DNA from: an uncultured Alistipes sp. | GTDB lineage: Bacteria; Bacteroidota; Bacteroidia; Bacteroidales; Rikenellaceae | Direction: 5' to 3' | Length of the DNA stretch: 7,230 nt | Assembly (NCBI GenBank): GCA_937880705.1 | Contig: CALGRZ010000088.1 | Location: forward strand, 1 to 7,230 | Shown here: positions 1-5,423 of the stretch, piece by piece | How the letters are laid out: every line of letters begins with the position of its first letter | How positions within the stretch are numbered: position 1 is the stretch's first letter | Notes under the pieces: generated by a model | Databases searched by the model: none | Told to the model about the DNA's origin: nothing | The model's input: only the letters and a program-made list of their open reading frames with translations | Made by a program: the position numbers and the translations under genes

Positions 1-812
1 AAGCCGAGCTTCTCCAGAAGCACACCATCGAGGTTCTGCTCGTGCATACGTAGGGGCACCTCGTAGATTGTAGGCACGTCGATAGACTGAACAACAGCCT
101 CGGGCGTAACGTTGCAGAACAGAGCCACCTTACGACGAATGTCCTGGCTTAGGTCGTGCTCCGAGCGTAGCACAAGCACGTCGGGCTGCAAACCATACGA
201 CAAGAGCTCCTTAACGGAGTGCTGCGTAGGCTTAGTCTTAAGCTCACCCGATGCCGCCATGTATGGGATAAGCGTGAGGTGCACAAGAACGGTGTTATGG
301 TAGCCAAGCTGGTAGCGAAGCTGACGTACCGACTCGATAAAGGGCAACGACTCGATGTCGCCCACCGTGCCACCAATCTCTGTGATGATGACGTCGTACT
401 TCTTGGTAGCGCCAAGCAGCTGAACGCGACGCTTAATCTCGTCGGTGATGTGGGGAACAACCTGTACGGTCTTACCCAAGAACTCACCGCTACGCTCCTT
501 CTCGATAACGCACTGGTAGATTTTACCTGTGGTAACGTTATTGTTCTTGGTGGTCTGTATTGATGTAAAGCGCTCGTAGTGTCCAAGGTCGAGGTCGGTC
601 TCGGTGCCATCTTCGGTAACGTAGCACTCGCCGTGCTCGTAGGGGTTGAGCGTACCTGGATCGACGTTAATATAGGGGTCGAGCTTCTGGATGGTTACAG
701 AGTAGCCACGCGCCTGCAACAGACGTGCGATAGATGCCGATATGATACCCTTACCCAGTGACGAGGCAACGCCTCCTGTCACGAAAATGTACTTTGGTTT
801 AGACAGTTTCAT
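1..812 (-). CDS. pyrG: CTP synthase, N-terminal amidoligase half (partial, runs off left edge)
   Basis: CTP synthase makes CTP from UTP, ATP and glutamine, the last step of de novo pyrimidine nucleotide synthesis in the cytoplasm. The visible 270 codons begin [20 protein letters not shown], giving the family's N-terminal P-loop-like motif at residues 12-22 ([11 protein letters not shown]). [11 protein letters not shown] (about 44-54), [16 protein letters not shown] (about 67-82; D73 matches the Mg-binding Asp of the family) and [15 protein letters not shown] (about 144-158; E145 matches the second Mg ligand) follow. Family members are about 535 residues, so only the synthetase domain is here and the glutaminase (GATase I) domain lies outside the window. 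The ATG at 812-810 is chosen because the protein then starts where the family starts. No good ribosome-binding site sits directly before this ATG. Instead it overlaps the stop of a mini-ORF (ATGA), which suggests translational coupling. The gene lies 101 bp downstream of the DUF349 gene on the same strand and I see no promoter motif in the gap, so co-transcription is likely. Confidence 0.97.
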   Translation of the reverse strand, partial: MKLSKPKYIFVTGGVASSLGKGIISASIARLLQARGYSVTIQKLDPYINVDPGTLNPYEHGECYVTEDGTETDLDLGHYERFTSIQTTKNNNVTTGKIYQCVIEKERSGEFLGKTVQVVPHITDEIKRRVQLLGATKKYDVIITEIGGTVGDIESLPFIESVRQLRYQLGYHNTVLVHLTLIPYMAASGELKTKPTQHSVKELLSYGLQPDVLVLRSEHDLSQDIRRKVALFCNVTPEAVVQSIDVPTIYEVPLRMHEQNLDGVLLEKLG

Positions 813-832
813 AGTATTGTATTTTTCTTCAT
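809..832 (-). CDS. Putative 7-residue leader peptide (MKKNTIL) overlapping the pyrG start
   Basis: On the minus strand an ATG at 832-830 opens a frame of seven codons, MKKNTIL, ending in a TGA at 811-809. The TGA shares bases with the pyrG ATG in an ATGA overlap. An AAGGAG sequence lies seven bases before this ATG, an ideal spacing, whereas it is 27 bases from the pyrG ATG, too far for direct initiation. The frame differs from pyrG, so it is not an N-terminal extension. The arrangement resembles a translated leader that feeds ribosomes to pyrG by termination-reinitiation. That role is inferred: short frames arise by chance, and Bacteroidota usually do not rely on Shine-Dalgarno pairing. Confidence 0.35.
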   Translation of the reverse strand: MKKNTIL

Positions 833-839
833 TCTTAAA

Positions 840-845
840 CTCCTT
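840..845 (-). promoter_or_regulatory. Strong Shine-Dalgarno-like site in the pyrG leader
   Basis: The minus strand reads AAGGAG here, a near-perfect complement to the 3' end of 16S rRNA. Its spacing fits the mini-ORF start (7 bases) and not the pyrG start (27 bases). The ackA, ptb, buk and DUF349 starts have no comparable site, so it stands out in this window. Confidence 0.45.
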
Positions 846-849
846 CTGA

Positions 850-883
850 TGAGTTGTCGGGTGAAGACACCCAAACAAACTCA
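850..883 (-). other. Imperfect hairpin in the DUF349-pyrG gap
   Basis: A lower 6-bp stem (850-855 with 878-883) and an upper 5-bp GC-rich stem (859-863 with 868-872) enclose a 4-base loop, with an internal loop of 3 and 5 bases between the stems. On the transcript it ends four bases before the AAGGAG site. No U-run follows, so it does not look like an intrinsic terminator. It could be an RNA processing or stability element, or could modulate access to the ribosome-binding site. It may also be chance. Confidence 0.35.
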
Positions 884-913
884 CGGCTCATTAGAAAATT
901 GTGCCTCGGACAA

Positions 914-2836
914 CTATTTGTTGGCCTCCTCGTCAATAAGTTTAACCTTTTCGATGAGTTCTGCCATCTCGCGCTTCGAGCGTTCGATCTTCTCGCGCAC
1001 GTCGGCGATGAGAGCCTCGGCATTCTTCGACTTCGAGAAGAAGCCGATGTTGTTCTCCAAGAGGGCGATGTCCTGCTCCATCTGGCGCACCTTGTTGTAG
1101 AGACGCTCACGCTCCGAGCGCAGCTGCGAGCCACCCTTCATGTTGGATACGCGCTCCTTGAAACGGCTCATCGAGCGGTCACGCTCCGTTGAGCGCAGCG
1201 TGCGGAACATCTCGTCAACTACGGCCTTGTACTCCTTCTGCAAGGCATCCTTGTGCTTGATGGGCACGAAGCCTATCTGGCTCCAGCGACGCTGGAACTC
1301 CTTGACAGCCTCGAAGCCGCCGGCCTTGATGTCTGCCTGGCGCATCTCCTCGATGAGGGCACGCTTCAGCTGGAGGTTCTGCTCGTACTCCGAGTCGATA
1401 GACGAGAAGTGTGCTGCCTTGCGCTCGAAGAACTTGTCGCATGCGGCACGGAAACGCTTCCAGATGTTGTCCGAGTGGCGACGTGCCACAGGGCCCGTCT
1501 CCTTCCAGCGCGCCTGCAACTTGAGCAGCTCGTCGGTAGCATGCTTCCAGTCCTCCGACATTGAGAGTGCCTCGGCCTGCTCGACAAGCTCCTGCTTGAG
1601 GGCAAGGTTGTGCTCCATCTCGCTCTTCTGGCCGGCGTAGAACTCACGCTTATGCTCGAAGAACTTGTCGCATGCTGCACGGAAACGCTCATATATACGG
1701 TTGTTGTCCTTCTTGGGTGCATAGCCGATGGTCTTCCACACCTTCTGTATCTCGAGCAACTCGTCGCTGGCCTTGTTCCACTCCTTGCGTGTGAGCAGAG
1801 GCTGCTCGGCCAACGCCTCGGTCTTCTGGCAGAGCTCGCTCTTCAGTGCGAGGTTCTTCATCTGCTCGGCCTTGAGGCTCTCGAAGTGCTCCTGATGACG
1901 CTTGTTGATGCGGCTCGAAGCCTCCTTGAAACGCTCCCACAGCGTCTCCTTGAACTCCTGCGCCACGGGGCCTGTCTCGCGCCACTCGTCGTGGAGCTTC
2001 TGCAGCTTGCGGAAGGCCTCTACGACCTGCTGCTCGAGGGCCAGGGCCTCGGCCTGCTCGCAGAGCGTGAGCTTGACCTCGTAGTTCTTCTTAAGGTCGA
2101 GGTCGCGCAGCTCCTTGTTTATCTTGATGTAGTTGTAGAAGTTCTCGACGTGGAGGTTGTAGGTCTCCCACAGATCCTTGACATTGGCCTGGGGCACCAG
2201 ACCCGTGTCGCGCCACTGCTGCTGCAGCTCACGGAAGCGGGTGAAGGTGTTGTTCATCGTCTCGTCGGAGTTGATCAGCTCCTTGAGCTCCTCGATGATG
2301 GCGAGCTTCGTCTTGAGGTTCTGCTCCTTGTTGGCCTCCATCTCGGCAATATGCTTGTCGCGATGCTCGCGGTAGATGGCGAAGAGCTCCTTGAAACGCT
2401 GCTCGTCGGCATCGGGAGTGGGTGTGAAGGCCTCCTCCTGGCCGCCGGCCTCGAGAAATGCCTTGCGCTCGTTCTCCACCTTGAGGCGGTGCTGCTTGTA
2501 GAATGCTATCTTGATGGCTTCGACTACGGGGCGCAGTGTCTGCACCGGCTCCGACTCAATCTTCGAGGCGAAGAGTGCCACCAACTCCGCCTCGCTCATC
2601 GAGGTGATGTTGTCGTTGATGACAGCGGTTGAGTCCTCCTCTTCGGCGGTCTCCTCGCCAATGTCGAGACCGGCCTCATCGGCAGCGAGGGCTGCCTCCT
2701 CGTCGGCAAATGTCTCGCTCATGGTTGATGTTACGGGCTCCAAGGCCTCGTTAGGTGTGGTAGTCGTCTGCGTATCTTCGGCTGTTGTGCCGACAGGCTC
2801 CGCGGGAGCCGCAAGAATAGATTTTTCAGTAGCCAT
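914..2836 (-). CDS. DUF349 repeat protein, 640 aa, function unknown
   Basis: This is a large, soluble, charged protein with no signal peptide or membrane segment, so it is probably cytoplasmic. Residues 1-75 are acidic and rich in Ala, Thr and Glu, and look disordered. About 80-195 are helical and charged. Five DUF349-type repeats of roughly 65-80 residues follow, each marked by a Trp and a G-x-V/A-P/A turn: W208 (RDTGLVP), W285 (RETGPVA), W367 (KTIGYAP), W444 (KETGPVA) and W518 (SQIGFVP). Repeats 3 and 4 share RFRAACDKFFE (about 384-394 and 461-471), and several repeats end in a QAEAL-like segment. Residues from about 570 to 640 are a likely coiled coil. The family is known only by domain, and no catalytic motif is visible. 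A helical scaffold role is a guess. The ATG at 2836 gives the only natural N-terminus, and the TAG is at 916-914. The gene is transcribed divergently from ackA and is followed by pyrG on the same strand. Confidence 0.93.
   Translation of the reverse strand: MATEKSILAAPAEPVGTTAEDTQTTTTPNEALEPVTSTMSETFADEEAALAADEAGLDIGEETAEEEDSTAVINDNITSMSEAELVALFASKIESEPVQTLRPVVEAIKIAFYKQHRLKVENERKAFLEAGGQEEAFTPTPDADEQRFKELFAIYREHRDKHIAEMEANKEQNLKTKLAIIEELKELINSDETMNNTFTRFRELQQQWRDTGLVPQANVKDLWETYNLHVENFYNYIKINKELRDLDLKKNYEVKLTLCEQAEALALEQQVVEAFRKLQKLHDEWRETGPVAQEFKETLWERFKEASSRINKRHQEHFESLKAEQMKNLALKSELCQKTEALAEQPLLTRKEWNKASDELLEIQKVWKTIGYAPKKDNNRIYERFRAACDKFFEHKREFYAGQKSEMEHNLALKQELVEQAEALSMSEDWKHATDELLKLQARWKETGPVARRHSDNIWKRFRAACDKFFERKAAHFSSIDSEYEQNLQLKRALIEEMRQADIKAGGFEAVKEFQRRWSQIGFVPIKHKDALQKEYKAVVDEMFRTLRSTERDRSMSRFKERVSNMKGGSQLRSERERLYNKVRQMEQDIALLENNIGFFSKSKNAEALIADVREKIERSKREMAELIEKVKLIDEEANK
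1423..1689. repeat. 36-bp near-identical direct repeat inside the DUF349 gene (1423-1458 and 1654-1689)
   Basis: The two 36-bp copies differ at a single base and lie 231 bp (exactly 77 codons) apart. They encode the RFRAACDKFFE segment of DUF349 repeats 4 and 3. Near-identity at the DNA level, including most third positions, is higher than in the rest of the two repeats. This suggests either recent duplication or gene conversion between repeats, or simply strong codon bias over a conserved peptide. Confidence 0.7.
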
Positions 2837-2885
2837 CGCTTACAAAGTTTAAGGTTCACATCGTGCGCACATGCACGAATCAGCG

Positions 2886-2893
2886 CAAAGATA
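2886..2893 (-). promoter_or_regulatory. Candidate -7 element for the DUF349 gene
   Basis: The minus strand reads TATCTTTG, matching the Bacteroidota -7 consensus TAnnTTTG. It lies about 50 bases before the DUF349 start codon, leaving a leader of roughly 45 bases. The partner -33 element is poor: a TTTG occurs only 12 bases upstream instead of about 20. The assignment is therefore tentative. Confidence 0.4.
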
Positions 2894-2938
2894 ACAAAAC
2901 TTTTTCAAAGAGAAGAGTGTTTTGTGGAGTTTTTGTTC

Positions 2939-3004
2939 GGTCAATTTGGTTGGGTGTTCCTCTTATGTCCAAATGTGGTCATAATCACATCTCGACATTT
3001 GACC
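2939..3004. promoter_or_regulatory. Cluster of short dyads, possible operator region
   Basis: Three overlapping inverted pairs occur in the middle of the divergent spacer. CAAATGT (2970-2976) pairs with ACATTTG (2995-3001). ATGTG (2973-2977) pairs with CACAT (2986-2990). GGTCAA (2939-2944) pairs with TTGACC (2999-3004). They could form a cruciform or a binding site for a regulator of both arms, but each is short and none matches a named operator I know. Confidence 0.2.
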
Positions 3005-3063
3005 AATTGTGTACGGTGAATAGCTATAAAACATCGAGGCGAAGAGGTGCGCAGATATGCAAT

Positions 3064-3083
3064 GTGTAAAAAAAGTGTAAAAA
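3064..3083 (+). promoter_or_regulatory. Phased A-tracts upstream of the ackA promoter
   Basis: GTGTAAAAAAA at 3064-3074 is repeated as GTGTAAAAA at 3075-3083, an exact 11-bp period. This places two A-tracts (7 and 5 A's) on the same helical face, immediately upstream of the -33 element. Such phased A-tracts bend DNA and can act as UP elements. That function is inferred here. Confidence 0.4.
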
Positions 3084-3086
3084 GGG

Positions 3087-3117
3087 TTGGAAACTCGCAT
3101 AAAATTTTATAACTTTG
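3087..3117 (+). promoter_or_regulatory. Probable Bacteroidota-type promoter of ackA (-33 TTG, -7 TAACTTTG)
   Basis: A TTGG at 3087-3090 and a TAACTTTG at 3110-3117 match the -33 TTG and -7 TAnnTTTG elements, with 20 bases between TTG and TA, which is the expected distance. Transcription would start around 3122-3126, giving a leader of about 50 bases before the ackA ATG. The spacer contains a perfect 12-bp palindrome, ATAAAATTTTAT (3099-3110), abutting the -7 element. It could be a repressor site or merely AT-rich spacer. This is likely the main promoter for ackA-ptb-buk-aroQ. Confidence 0.65.
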
Positions 3118-3172
3118 TTACGTTTTTGAGACACTCGCTAATAATCATTAACAATAAATAAATCTCAACAAA

Positions 3173-4375
3173 ATGGTAATTTTAGTACTCAACTGCGGTA
3201 GCTCATCGATCAAGTACCAGGTATTGGACGTTGTAGAGGCATCGCAGACGCTGTTGGCCAAAGGTTTGGTCGAGCGTATTGGTCTGGCCGAGGGTGACCT
3301 GACCCACAAACCCCAGGGTAAGGATAAGTTCGAACTTCACTGCCCCATTCCCGACCACACAACAGGTATCCGCCTTGTGCTCGACGCCCTGACACACCCC
3401 GAGCATGGTGTTATCAAGTCGCTCGACGAGCTTAAGGCTGCCGGTCACCGTGTAGCTCATGGTGGTGAGTTCTTCCACGATAGCTGTCTGGTTGACGATG
3501 AGGTTAAGGCGAAGATCGAGTCGCTGTACTCTATCGCTCCGCTGCACAACCCTGCAAACCTGGAGGGTATTCTCTCGATGGAGAAGGTGCTGCCCGGCAT
3601 CAAGCAGGTAGCCGTATTCGACACCTCGTTCCACCACACCATCCCCGCCATCAACTACCTCTACGCCATGCCTTACGAGTACTATGAGAAGTATCGCGTG
3701 CGCAAGTATGGTTTCCATGGTACCAGCCACAAGTTTGTTGCCCGCGTAGGTGCCGAGATGTTTGGTCTGGACTTCGAGAAGTCGAAGATTGTGACCTGCC
3801 ACATCGGTAATGGTGCTTCGGTGACGGCTGTTCTCAACGGCAAGTCTTTCGATACGTCGATGGGCTTCACCCCGCTGGATGGTCTGGTGATGGGTACTCG
3901 TGCCGGCCAGATGGATGTCAGCGCAGCTACCTACGTTGCCGAGAAGGAGGGTATGTCGTATAAGGAGCTGGATGCCATGCTCAACAAGCGTTCGGGTGTT
4001 CAGGGTCTTACCGGCATATCGAGCGATATGCGTGATATCGATGCAGCCTATGACGAGGGTAACGAGCGCGCTATCATAGCTCGCGACATGTACTTCAACC
4101 GCGTTAAGAAGTTCGTGGGTGAGTATGCTGCCGAGATGGGTGGCGTCGACCTGGTTGTCTTCACCGGTGGTGTTGGCGAGAACTCGCCCGAGTTGCGTGA
4201 GTATGTGCTCAAGAACATGGAGTTCATGGGTATCGAGTTTGACGCTGTGCGCAACCGTGGTAAGCGTGGCACCGACTACGAGATCACGGCCGAGGGCTCG
4301 CGCGTTAAGGCTGCAGTTATCTGCACCGACGAGGAGCTGGTTATCGCCAAGGATACCTATCGTCTGACAAAATAG
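3173..4375 (+). CDS. ackA: Acetate kinase
   Basis: Acetate kinase interconverts acetyl-phosphate + ADP and acetate + ATP, the substrate-level phosphorylation step that ends acetate fermentation in the cytoplasm. The 400-residue length is normal for the ASKHA-fold family. Visible motifs are N7 in LNCGSSSIKY, R93 in HRVAHGGE, D150 in FDTSFH, H182 in FHGTSH, CHIGNG at 209-214, R243 in MGTRAG, the nucleotide-binding TGGVGEN at 331-337, and E388 in TDEELVIAKDT near the C-terminus. These correspond to the catalytic Asn, Arg, Asp, His and Mg-binding Glu known from characterised homologues. The segment after R243 reads AGQMDVSA where many acetate kinases have SGDIDPA, a departure next to the active-site Arg. 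The ATG at 3173 fits the family start and follows an A-rich leader with no Shine-Dalgarno site. It is the first gene of a same-strand cluster with ptb and buk. Confidence 0.97.
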   Translation: MVILVLNCGSSSIKYQVLDVVEASQTLLAKGLVERIGLAEGDLTHKPQGKDKFELHCPIPDHTTGIRLVLDALTHPEHGVIKSLDELKAAGHRVAHGGEFFHDSCLVDDEVKAKIESLYSIAPLHNPANLEGILSMEKVLPGIKQVAVFDTSFHHTIPAINYLYAMPYEYYEKYRVRKYGFHGTSHKFVARVGAEMFGLDFEKSKIVTCHIGNGASVTAVLNGKSFDTSMGFTPLDGLVMGTRAGQMDVSAATYVAEKEGMSYKELDAMLNKRSGVQGLTGISSDMRDIDAAYDEGNERAIIARDMYFNRVKKFVGEYAAEMGGVDLVVFTGGVGENSPELREYVLKNMEFMGIEFDAVRNRGKRGTDYEITAEGSRVKAAVICTDEELVIAKDTYRLTK

Positions 4376-4419
4376 TGGGTCGCCCCTCTGTTTTTAAGTC
4401 AACAGATAAGTCGATAGAC

Positions 4420-4454
4420 ACGACAGTTAAGTTACGACAGATAAGTTACGACAG
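4420..4454. repeat. 14-bp tandem repeat, 2.5 copies, in the ackA-ptb spacer
   Basis: ACGACAG recurs at 4420, 4434 and 4448, an exact 14-bp period. The first two full units, ACGACAGTTAAGTT and ACGACAGATAAGTT, differ at one base. The third copy diverges after ACGACAG. A stray ACAGATAAGT also occurs at 4402-4411. The repeat lies 32 bases before the ptb start, within the 110-bp gap after ackA. It probably arose by replication slippage. A role in protein binding or mRNA processing between ackA and ptb is possible but not shown. Confidence 0.7.
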
Positions 4455-4485
4455 AACTATAACAAAAGAATAAAACCTTAAAACT

Positions 4486-5388
4486 ATGATTAAGCATTTG
4501 GATGAAATCGTTGCTGCAGCGGTTGCTCGTGGCAAGAAGAAGATGATTGTGGCTTACGGCCAGGATACACACTCTATCGGTGCTACCGATATGGCTATCA
4601 AGGCTGGCTTGGCAGAGGTAACCCTCGTGGGTGACCCCGAGGAGATCAAGAAGTCTTGCGAGGCCGAGGGCGTAGATATGAGCCAGTATCATATCATCGA
4701 GGAGAAGGAGGACGTTAAGGCTGTTGAGATCGCTGTTAAGGCTGTTCACAATGGTGAGTACGACGTACTTATGAAGGGCGTTGTTCCTACGGATAAGTAC
4801 ATGCGCGGTATCTTGAACAAGGAGTGGGGTCTGCTTCCCGCAGGTACTACCCTTAGCCACGTTACCGTATTGGAGATCCCCGCATACCACAAGCTGTTGG
4901 TAGTAAGCGACGTAGCCGTGCTGCCTTGCCCCACCCTCGACCAGAAGAAGCAGATTGCAAAGTACCTGCTCGAGATCGCCAACAACCTCGGCGTAGAGTG
5001 CCCCAAGATGGCCTTCATCGCCCCTTCGGAGCAGCTTCTGCCCAAGGTAGTTAGCTCGGTTGAGGCCAAGGAGCTTGGTGAGCTGGGTGCTGCCGGTGAG
5101 CTTGGCAAGGGCTTGTTCCAGGGTCCTTTGGCACTGGATGTTGCTATCGACGAGGAGAGCGTTAAGATTAAGAAGCTCGAGGGCCCCGTTGCCGGTGATG
5201 CAGACTGTCTGTTGTTCCCCAACCTCGAGAGTGGTAACGTATTCTTCAAGGCCTGCTCGAAGTTCGGTGGTGCCGAGCTTGCAGCTATGGTTGCCGGTCC
5301 TACCGCTCCTTGCGTGTTGACCTCGCGTGGTGATACCACCAAGACCAAGCTCTACTCGATCGCTTTGGCTTGCTTGTCAGCAAAATAA
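4486..5388 (+). CDS. ptb: Phosphate butyryltransferase / short phosphate acyltransferase
   Basis: The enzyme transfers the acyl group of butyryl-CoA (or a related acyl-CoA) to phosphate, giving acyl-phosphate and CoA. The 300-residue length and end-to-end resemblance to clostridial Ptb indicate the single-domain PTA/PTB family. Motifs are VLMKGVVPTDKYMRGILNKE (94-113), GTTLSHVTVLE (120-130), FQGPLALDVAID (211-222), AGDADCLLFPNLESGNVFFK (236-255) and LTSRGDTTKTKLYSIALA (278-295). The last replaces the usual SRADSxETK. Closest by eye is butyryltransferase, but members of this family also use acetyl-, propionyl-, isobutyryl- or isovaleryl-CoA, so the substrate is open. No other phosphotransacylase is in the window, so it may also serve AckA. 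The start at 4486 gives the family N-terminus MIKxxxEI and follows an A-rich leader. The gene ends in tandem TAA TAA stops, 35 bp before buk. Confidence 0.9.
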   Translation: MIKHLDEIVAAAVARGKKKMIVAYGQDTHSIGATDMAIKAGLAEVTLVGDPEEIKKSCEAEGVDMSQYHIIEEKEDVKAVEIAVKAVHNGEYDVLMKGVVPTDKYMRGILNKEWGLLPAGTTLSHVTVLEIPAYHKLLVVSDVAVLPCPTLDQKKQIAKYLLEIANNLGVECPKMAFIAPSEQLLPKVVSSVEAKELGELGAAGELGKGLFQGPLALDVAIDEESVKIKKLEGPVAGDADCLLFPNLESGNVFFKACSKFGGAELAAMVAGPTAPCVLTSRGDTTKTKLYSIALACLSAK

Positions 5389-5423
5389 TAAGGCTTACAC
5401 AACCCGCAAAAACTTTAAAAATA

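Larger units (their letters stand above)
2837..3172. other. Divergent intergenic region between the DUF349 gene and ackA
   Basis: This 336-bp AT-rich spacer separates two divergently transcribed genes. It holds a well-formed promoter for ackA on its right side, a weaker candidate promoter for the DUF349 gene on its left side, and several short dyads in the middle (about 2939-3004). The open frame at 2863-3069 resembles no family and is not called as a gene. I see no riboswitch fold or RNA gene. Confidence 0.7.

Noticed and set aside
149..610. Minus-strand 153-codon and plus-strand 114-codon (219-563) frames inside pyrG
   Set aside because: Both are alternative-frame readings of an intact CTP synthase sequence.
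1610..2632. 340-codon open frame on the plus strand, antisense to the DUF349 gene
   Set aside because: Leucine- and valine-rich translation produced by reading GAG/AAG-rich helical codons backwards. It has no family resemblance and is fully explained by the real gene on the other strand.
2863..3069. 68-codon open frame in the divergent spacer
   Set aside because: Its composition is unlike the neighbouring proteins, it resembles no family, and it overlaps the candidate promoters and dyads.
3203..3802. 199-codon minus-strand open frame opposite ackA
   Set aside because: Shadow of a well-supported gene, with no recognisable domain.
4377..4395. GGG/CCC mini-hairpin followed by a short T-run just after ackA, as a terminator
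   Set aside because: The stem is only three to four base pairs, too weak to call. Read-through into ptb is more likely.
4746..5348. 200-codon minus-strand open frame opposite ptb
   Set aside because: Serine/proline-rich shadow frame. The plus strand encodes a complete Ptb.
5370..5423. Upstream in-frame ATG extending butyrate kinase by 18 residues
   Set aside because: The extension overlaps the ptb coding end and has no counterpart in the family. The ATG at 5424 gives the standard start and 355-residue length.
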